Shown piece after piece: positions 6,919 through 10,558 of a stretch of 10,558 nt of DNA. Numbering within the stretch: position 1 is the first letter of the stretch; every line of letters begins with the position of its first letter. Origin of the DNA: an uncultured Clostridia bacterium (lineage in GTDB: Bacteria; Bacillota; Clostridia; Oscillospirales; CAG-272). The DNA is taken from NCBI GenBank assembly GCA_945949385.1, contig CAMFEL010000067.1, positions 1 through 10,558 on the forward strand, given 5' to 3'. The position numbers and the translations under genes are program-made. The notes below the pieces were generated by a model, which was not told the origin of the DNA, ran no database searches, and was given only the letters and a program-made list of their open reading frames with translations.

Positions 6919-8574
6919 ATGAAAGAACTGAAAAAAGCCGCAAACCCCATAGGGGTAAAGGGTCCCGTACTTACAATAGTTATGGACGGCGTGGGTCTTG
7001 CTCCCGAGGGAGAGGGCAACGCGGTAAAAAGAGCCTACACACCTACACTTGACAGCCTTATGGCAAAGTACCCTACCGTAAAACTCAAAGCGCACGGCAC
7101 CGCCGTCGGTCTTCCCTCCGACGACGATATGGGCAACTCCGAGGTGGGTCACAACGCGCTGGGAAGCGGTCAGGTGTTTGCTCAGGGCGCAAAGCTCGTT
7201 TCAAACTCCATTGAGTCCGGTAAGCTTTTTGACTCCGATGCCTGGAAAGCCGAAGTGGGAAATGTTATTAAGAATAACAGCACCCTCCATTTTCTCGGTC
7301 TGTTTTCCGACGGAAATGTTCACTCTCATATCGACCATCTGAAGGCGCTTATCGTGCGCGCAAAGGCAGACGGAGTACACCGTGTAAGAATTCATATCCT
7401 GCTTGACGGACGCGATGTGGGCGAAACCAGCGCCCTTGACTATGTTGAGCCCTTTGAAGCCTTTATTGCCGGGCTGCGCGACAACGATTTCGATATTAAG
7501 ATAGCATCCGGCGGCGGCAGAATGAAGATAACCATGGACCGCTACGAGGCTAACTGGGCAATGGTGGAGCTTGGCTGGAAAACTCATGTACTGGGCGAGG
7601 GCAGACAGTTTGCCAGCGCCGCCGACGCCATAAAGACCTACCGCGAGGAAACTCACGCGATCGACCAGGATCTTCCTCCTTTCGTTATTGCCGAGGACGG
7701 CAAGCCCGCAGGCACCGTAGAGGACGGCGACAGCGTTATTTTCTATAATTTCAGAGGCGACCGCTCCATTGAAATTTCAAAGGCGTTTGAAGCAGGCGCA
7801 GACTTTGACAGATTTGACCGCGTGCGCGTGCCCAATGTGGCATATGCGGGTATGCTGGAGTATGACGGAGATCTGCATATTCCCTCCCGTTATCTGGTAT
7901 CTCCTCCAGAAATCACCAACACCATGGGCGAATACCTGGCAGATACAAAAGTGGCGCAATACGCTATTTCCGAAACGCAGAAATACGGTCATGTCACTTA
8001 TTTCTGGAACGGCAACAGAAGCGGTAAGTTCTCCGAGGAGCTTGAAACCTATGTGGAGGTTCCCTCCGATGTAGTTCCCTTTGAGCAGCGCCCCTGGATG
8101 AAGTGCGCGGAGATCACCGACAAACTGATCGAGGCTATGAAAAGCGGCAAATACCCCTGCATGAGAGTAAACTTCCCCAACGGCGATATGGTGGGACATA
8201 CCGGATGCCTTGAGGCTACCATATGCTCCATGGAAGCGCTGGATTTGCAGCTTGCAAGGCTTCTCAAAGTCGTTGACGAGCTTCAGGGTGTAGCGCTTAT
8301 TACCGCCGATCACGGAAATGCCGACGAAATGTACGAAGTTGACAAAAAGACCGGTGAGGCAAAGAAGAGCAAGGACGGCTCATTTAAGGCTAAGACCAGC
8401 CATACCCTGAATCCCGTTCCCTTTATTATCTACGATAATTTCTACACTGACAAATACACCGTAAAGCCTGACTGCGGCACCTTCGGTCTGTCCGATGTTG
8501 CGGCTACCGCGGTTAATTTTCTCGGCTTTGAGGCTCCCGATATGTGGGATGAGTCAATTATCACACTTAAATAA
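6919..8574 (+). CDS. gpmI: 2,3-bisphosphoglycerate-independent phosphoglycerate mutase
   Basis: This glycolytic enzyme interconverts 3- and 2-phosphoglycerate using two metal ions, usually manganese, and a phosphoserine intermediate. VMDGVG (21-26) supplies a metal Asp, and MGNSEVGHN (71-79) holds the catalytic Ser74. The inserted phosphotransfer domain contains LDGRDVGETS (162-171), GGGRMKITMDRYEANW (198-213) and NFRGDRS (277-283), whose Arg and Asp residues bind substrate. The phosphatase-like half continues with NGDMVGHTG (421-429), TADHGNADE (462-470) and SHTLNPVP (494-501), completing the metal ligands. All key residues are present. At 551 residues it is about 40 longer than the Bacillus-type enzyme; a Lys-rich loop at about 472-492 accounts for part of this. 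AGGAG (6908-6912) lies 6 nt before the ATG. It is monocistronic between two hairpins. Confidence 0.98.
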   Translation: MKELKKAANPIGVKGPVLTIVMDGVGLAPEGEGNAVKRAYTPTLDSLMAKYPTVKLKAHGTAVGLPSDDDMGNSEVGHNALGSGQVFAQGAKLVSNSIESGKLFDSDAWKAEVGNVIKNNSTLHFLGLFSDGNVHSHIDHLKALIVRAKADGVHRVRIHILLDGRDVGETSALDYVEPFEAFIAGLRDNDFDIKIASGGGRMKITMDRYEANWAMVELGWKTHVLGEGRQFASAADAIKTYREETHAIDQDLPPFVIAEDGKPAGTVEDGDSVIFYNFRGDRSIEISKAFEAGADFDRFDRVRVPNVAYAGMLEYDGDLHIPSRYLVSPPEITNTMGEYLADTKVAQYAISETQKYGHVTYFWNGNRSGKFSEELETYVEVPSDVVPFEQRPWMKCAEITDKLIEAMKSGKYPCMRVNFPNGDMVGHTGCLEATICSMEALDLQLARLLKVVDELQGVALITADHGNADEMYEVDKKTGEAKKSKDGSFKAKTSHTLNPVPFIIYDNFYTDKYTVKPDCGTFGLSDVAATAVNFLGFEAPDMWDESIITLK

Positions 8575-8604
8575 CAGTCCGGCGAATCTCTTGCAGACTG
8601 TAAC

Positions 8605-8640
8605 AGCGGCGTCCGCGCAAAATGGCGCGGGCGCCGCTTT
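8605..8640 (+). terminator. GC-rich hairpin after gpmI, probable terminator
   Basis: AGCGGCGTCCGCGC (8605-8618) pairs with GCGCGGGCGCCGCT (8625-8638) over 14 bp with one G-U pair and a 6-nt loop. Only three T residues follow before GCAAAAATGC, so the U-tract is poor although the stem is very stable. It begins 30 nt after the gpmI stop. Confidence 0.75.
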
Positions 8641-8650
8641 GCAAAAATGC

Positions 8651-8676
8651 TTACGGCATATGACTTAACGCCGTAA
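8651..8676 (+). repeat. Inverted repeat upstream of the GNAT gene
   Basis: TTACGGC (8651-8657) and GCCGTAA (8670-8676) are perfect 7-bp inverted copies separated by 12 nt, ending 24 nt before the TTG start. It could be an operator or a small leader hairpin; nothing in the sequence decides which, and a chance occurrence is possible. Confidence 0.4.
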
Positions 8677-8700
8677 TTTACGAAAGGAATTTCAGAAAAA

Positions 8701-9153
8701 TTGGCAAAGCTTGATTTTGAAATCAGAAAGGTCACCGAAAGCGACAGAGAAGAATTTATCGCATTGAGCCGCGAGTTTTACGCTTCGGAGGCCGTGCTGC
8801 ACAGCGTCAGCGACGAGTATCACAAACGGGCATTTGACGAGCTTATGCGCTCCGACGATTACATCAACTGTATGTTTTTCACCTGCGATGATGACATAAT
8901 CGGATATGCGCTTATTGTCAAAACCTATTCCAGAGAGGCGGGAGGACTCGCCGTATGGACAGACGAGCTGTATGTGCGCCCGAAGTATCGCGGCTGCGGC
9001 ATAGGCAGCACATATTTCAGATGGCTTGAAAAAAACATTCCCGCCGCAAGATACCGTCTGGAAGCAGAGCCCGACAATGCGGGAGCCCTGCGCCTTTATC
9101 AGCGTTTGGGATATAAAGAGCTTCCCTATACGCAAATGGTGAAAGACAACTGA
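8701..9153 (+). CDS. GNAT-family N-acetyltransferase
   Basis: This 150-residue single-domain protein should transfer an acetyl group from acetyl-CoA to an amine; its substrate cannot be told from sequence. The N-terminal part has the usual opening FEIRKVTESDREEF (6-19). Motif A is DELYVRPKYRGCGIGSTYF (88-106), with the CoA-pyrophosphate loop RGCGIG (97-102). Motif B includes ALRLYQRLGYKE (129-140), the common C-terminal GNAT signature. Length is normal and nothing is truncated. The start is TTG: the first internal ATG would remove about 48 residues including the first helices, and GAAAGGA (8682-8688) lies upstream, though its 12-nt spacing is longer than usual. The gene stands alone between hairpins, with an inverted repeat upstream. 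Confidence 0.9.
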   Translation: MAKLDFEIRKVTESDREEFIALSREFYASEAVLHSVSDEYHKRAFDELMRSDDYINCMFFTCDDDIIGYALIVKTYSREAGGLAVWTDELYVRPKYRGCGIGSTYFRWLEKNIPAARYRLEAEPDNAGALRLYQRLGYKELPYTQMVKDN

Positions 9154-9184
9154 TTTTCAGCCAAAAGCATATAAGTCGGCTCAC

Positions 9185-9215
9185 AAAAAGGCTTCGGAAT
9201 ATCCCGAAGCCTTTT
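9185..9215 (+). terminator. Terminator after the GNAT gene, possibly bidirectional
   Basis: AAAAGGCTTCGG (9186-9197) pairs perfectly with CCGAAGCCTTTT (9204-9215) around AATATC. The A-run on the left arm reads as T on the minus strand, so the hairpin could also stop transcripts from the convergent metallophosphoesterase gene. Confidence 0.88.
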
Positions 9216-9254
9216 AGCGTTGAAAAAGCCGAAAACCGGTCGAACGCACCGCAT

Positions 9255-9287
9255 TTTCTGCAATTGTCTTTTTAGACAATTGCAGAA
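9255..9287 (-). other. Perfect 14-bp hairpin abutting the metallophosphoesterase stop codon
   Basis: TTCTGCAATTGTCT (9256-9269) and AGACAATTGCAGAA (9274-9287) are perfect inverted copies around TTTT. On the minus strand the stem starts on the base after the TAA stop (9290-9288). Neither strand has a clear T-tract after it, so it is not a typical terminator; it may cap the 3' end of the message or assist the hairpin at 9185-9215. Confidence 0.7.
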
Positions 9288-10380
9288 TTATCCCGCTTTT
9301 CCCACATCAATTATTACAAACTCCGATACGGCACCTGTCTTGAAAGGTATGGACCATCCGGATATTCCGGAGGTTATGATAAAATCCGTGTTTTTTCTAC
9401 GGCTGTATCCGTATGTTCCGTCGTTTTCACCTGTCAGAATACCTATACAGCCGAAGGGATATATATGCCCGCCGTGTGTGTGACCCGAAAGCACAAGATC
9501 CATTCCCGCCTCCGCTTCCGCATCATAGTCGCCCGGCTGATGGTCAAGCACCACCGTATACCGCTCCCCGGAAAGCCCTTTCATAAGCTCCCCTGCCCGT
9601 CATTCTGCCTCCCTCCTCACTTCTGTCCTTCCTGCCTATTAGATATATGCTGTCGCCGATTTTTGCACATTCATCCTCAAGCACCGTAACACCGGCGTCC
9701 TCAAGTGCCGAACACATCTCCTCCCATGTAAACTCCCCTCCGTTTTGCACCTCTTTGTCGTGGTTTCCGAACACATAAAACTTGCCGTACTTCGGCTCAA
9801 TTTCGGCAAACGCCTTACAGGCTGCCAGCATATCCTTACGCTTGGTACCGTCATCGGCAAAATCCCCCGCAACTGCAAGAATATCAGGCTCTGCAGCCGC
9901 AATCCTTTTTATCTGCTCCCGAAACTTCACTCCGTCAAGAGTGGCGCCTATATGAGCATCGGCTATGAGAGCAATGCGAACAGACGCCTCCTTTTCCGTT
10001 ATGATCTTATAATCTGTCTCAAATATATGATGAGCCAGAAACCAGCCGAGACCCATATATGCAAAAGTGACCGTAAAAGCAAGTATGCCGGATATATAGC
10101 ACCGCGCTTTTCCGTGCAGTATTTTACCGACTGCCCATCCCAGTCCGTCAAACAGCATAAAGAAAATAATGAGATGTAAAAACCAGACGGACGCGCCGTA
10201 AAAGTTTATACAGGCAGAAATAAAAAACGCGGCAAAAGGCATGGCAAAAATCACCCATCCCATCACTTTGCTGCGCTGCCAAGCACGGCGCACCGCCGCA
10301 AAACGGCGGCACCGTACGGAAATATAAAAAAGTCCGCTGAGAATAAATGTCATAGCCGCGCACAGTAATACGAAATACAC
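9288..10380 (-). pseudogene. Membrane-anchored calcineurin-like metallophosphoesterase, split by a frameshift
   Basis: The 5' part (10380 to 9544) has about four N-terminal membrane segments (roughly residues 2-21, 40-60, 64-84, 97-117). A phosphoesterase domain follows with ADAHIG (140-145), AGDFADD (171-177) and FGNHD (204-208). The 3' part, in a second frame down to 9288, holds VVLDHQPGD and SGHTHGGHIYPFG, the remaining metal-binding His motifs. Neither part is complete alone. One extra base between about 9587 and 9605 explains the break: removing one C from the + strand run at 9590-9593 or 9596-9598 joins the frames into about 360 residues, the size of YkuE/YaeI-like membrane phosphoesterases. 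The start is GTG (10380-10378), with GGGAG 10 nt upstream at 10395-10391; the first ATG is nine codons later. True decay, sequencing error and programmed shift remain possible. Substrate is unknown. Confidence 0.85.
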
Positions 10381-10413
10381 TTTGCAAGATCTCCCGCTTA
10401 TAAAGCATCGGTC

Positions 10414-10431
10414 GGCGCGGCAAGCCGCACC
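10414..10431 (-). other. Small GC hairpin in the phosphoesterase leader
   Basis: On the minus strand GGTGCGG and CCGCGCC can pair over 7 bp (one G-U) around CTTG. It lies about 35-50 nt before the GTG start, so it would be in the mRNA leader if transcription starts further upstream. A role is not shown. Confidence 0.35.
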
Positions 10432-10452
10432 GCCGTAATATATAATACCGCA

Positions 10453-10466
10453 AATCGGCTCCGATT
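10453..10466. repeat. Palindrome upstream of the phosphoesterase gene
   Basis: AATCGG-CT-CCGATT is a perfect 6-bp dyad with a 2-bp centre, about 75 nt before the GTG start. TATTAT on the minus strand (10447-10442) could be a -10 box next to it, but no good -35 partner was found. It is a candidate operator only. Confidence 0.35.
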
Positions 10467-10512
10467 ATTAAACACGCCGTTCAAAAAATCACTTATAAGC
10501 GGCAATAAATAT

Positions 10513-10531
10513 CCCCCCGTGAAACGGGGGG
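10513..10531. terminator. C6/G6 hairpin near the window end, probable terminator
   Basis: CCCCCCGT (10513-10520) pairs with ACGGGGGG (10524-10531) around GAA. T-rich tracts flank it on both sides (TATTTCATTTT on the plus strand, ATATTTATT on the minus strand). It most likely ends a minus-strand gene beyond the right edge, or one on the plus strand beyond view; no plus-strand gene in the window leads into it. Confidence 0.65.
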
Positions 10532-10558
10532 TATTTCATTTTCGGGCATAGCCCTAAT

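Overview
The window looks like chromosomal DNA of a Gram-positive anaerobe of the class Clostridia, possibly of the Ruminococcus/Oscillospiraceae kind; this is inferred from several signs rather than shown by one. The heat-shock genes run hrcA-grpE-dnaK-dnaJ behind a CIRCE operator. DnaK lacks the extra N-terminal segment found in Gram-negative DnaK. Glycolysis uses the metal-dependent, cofactor-independent phosphoglycerate mutase, and a GH65 phosphorylase sits next to a beta-phosphoglucomutase. Base composition is roughly half G+C and looks even throughout. I see no mobile element, CRISPR array, tRNA or rRNA.

Layout, left to right. (1) Positions 1-1630: the last 291 residues of a GH65 disaccharide phosphorylase, then pgmB, then a strong intrinsic terminator. 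Together these would split an alpha-linked glucose disaccharide with phosphate and convert the beta-glucose 1-phosphate to glucose 6-phosphate. (2) Positions 1631-6752: a promoter and CIRCE element, then hrcA, grpE (overlapping hrcA by 11 nt), dnaK and dnaJ, ending in a terminator. A 14-bp hairpin lies between dnaK and dnaJ. HrcA should repress its own operon through CIRCE. GrpE and DnaJ are the nucleotide-exchange factor and J-domain co-chaperone of DnaK. (3) Positions 6753-8640: gpmI behind its own likely promoter, followed by a GC-rich hairpin. (4) Positions 8641-9215: a single GNAT acetyltransferase gene starting with TTG, ended by a hairpin that could work in both directions. (5) Positions 9255-10558, minus strand: a membrane-anchored calcineurin-like metallophosphoesterase split by a single-base frameshift, with a palindrome and hairpin in its upstream region and a C6/G6 hairpin near the window edge.

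This is mostly conserved housekeeping DNA. I found no convincing novel system. The points most worth checking are the frameshifted metallophosphoesterase, the hairpin between dnaK and dnaJ, and the small inverted repeats upstream of the GNAT and phosphoesterase genes.
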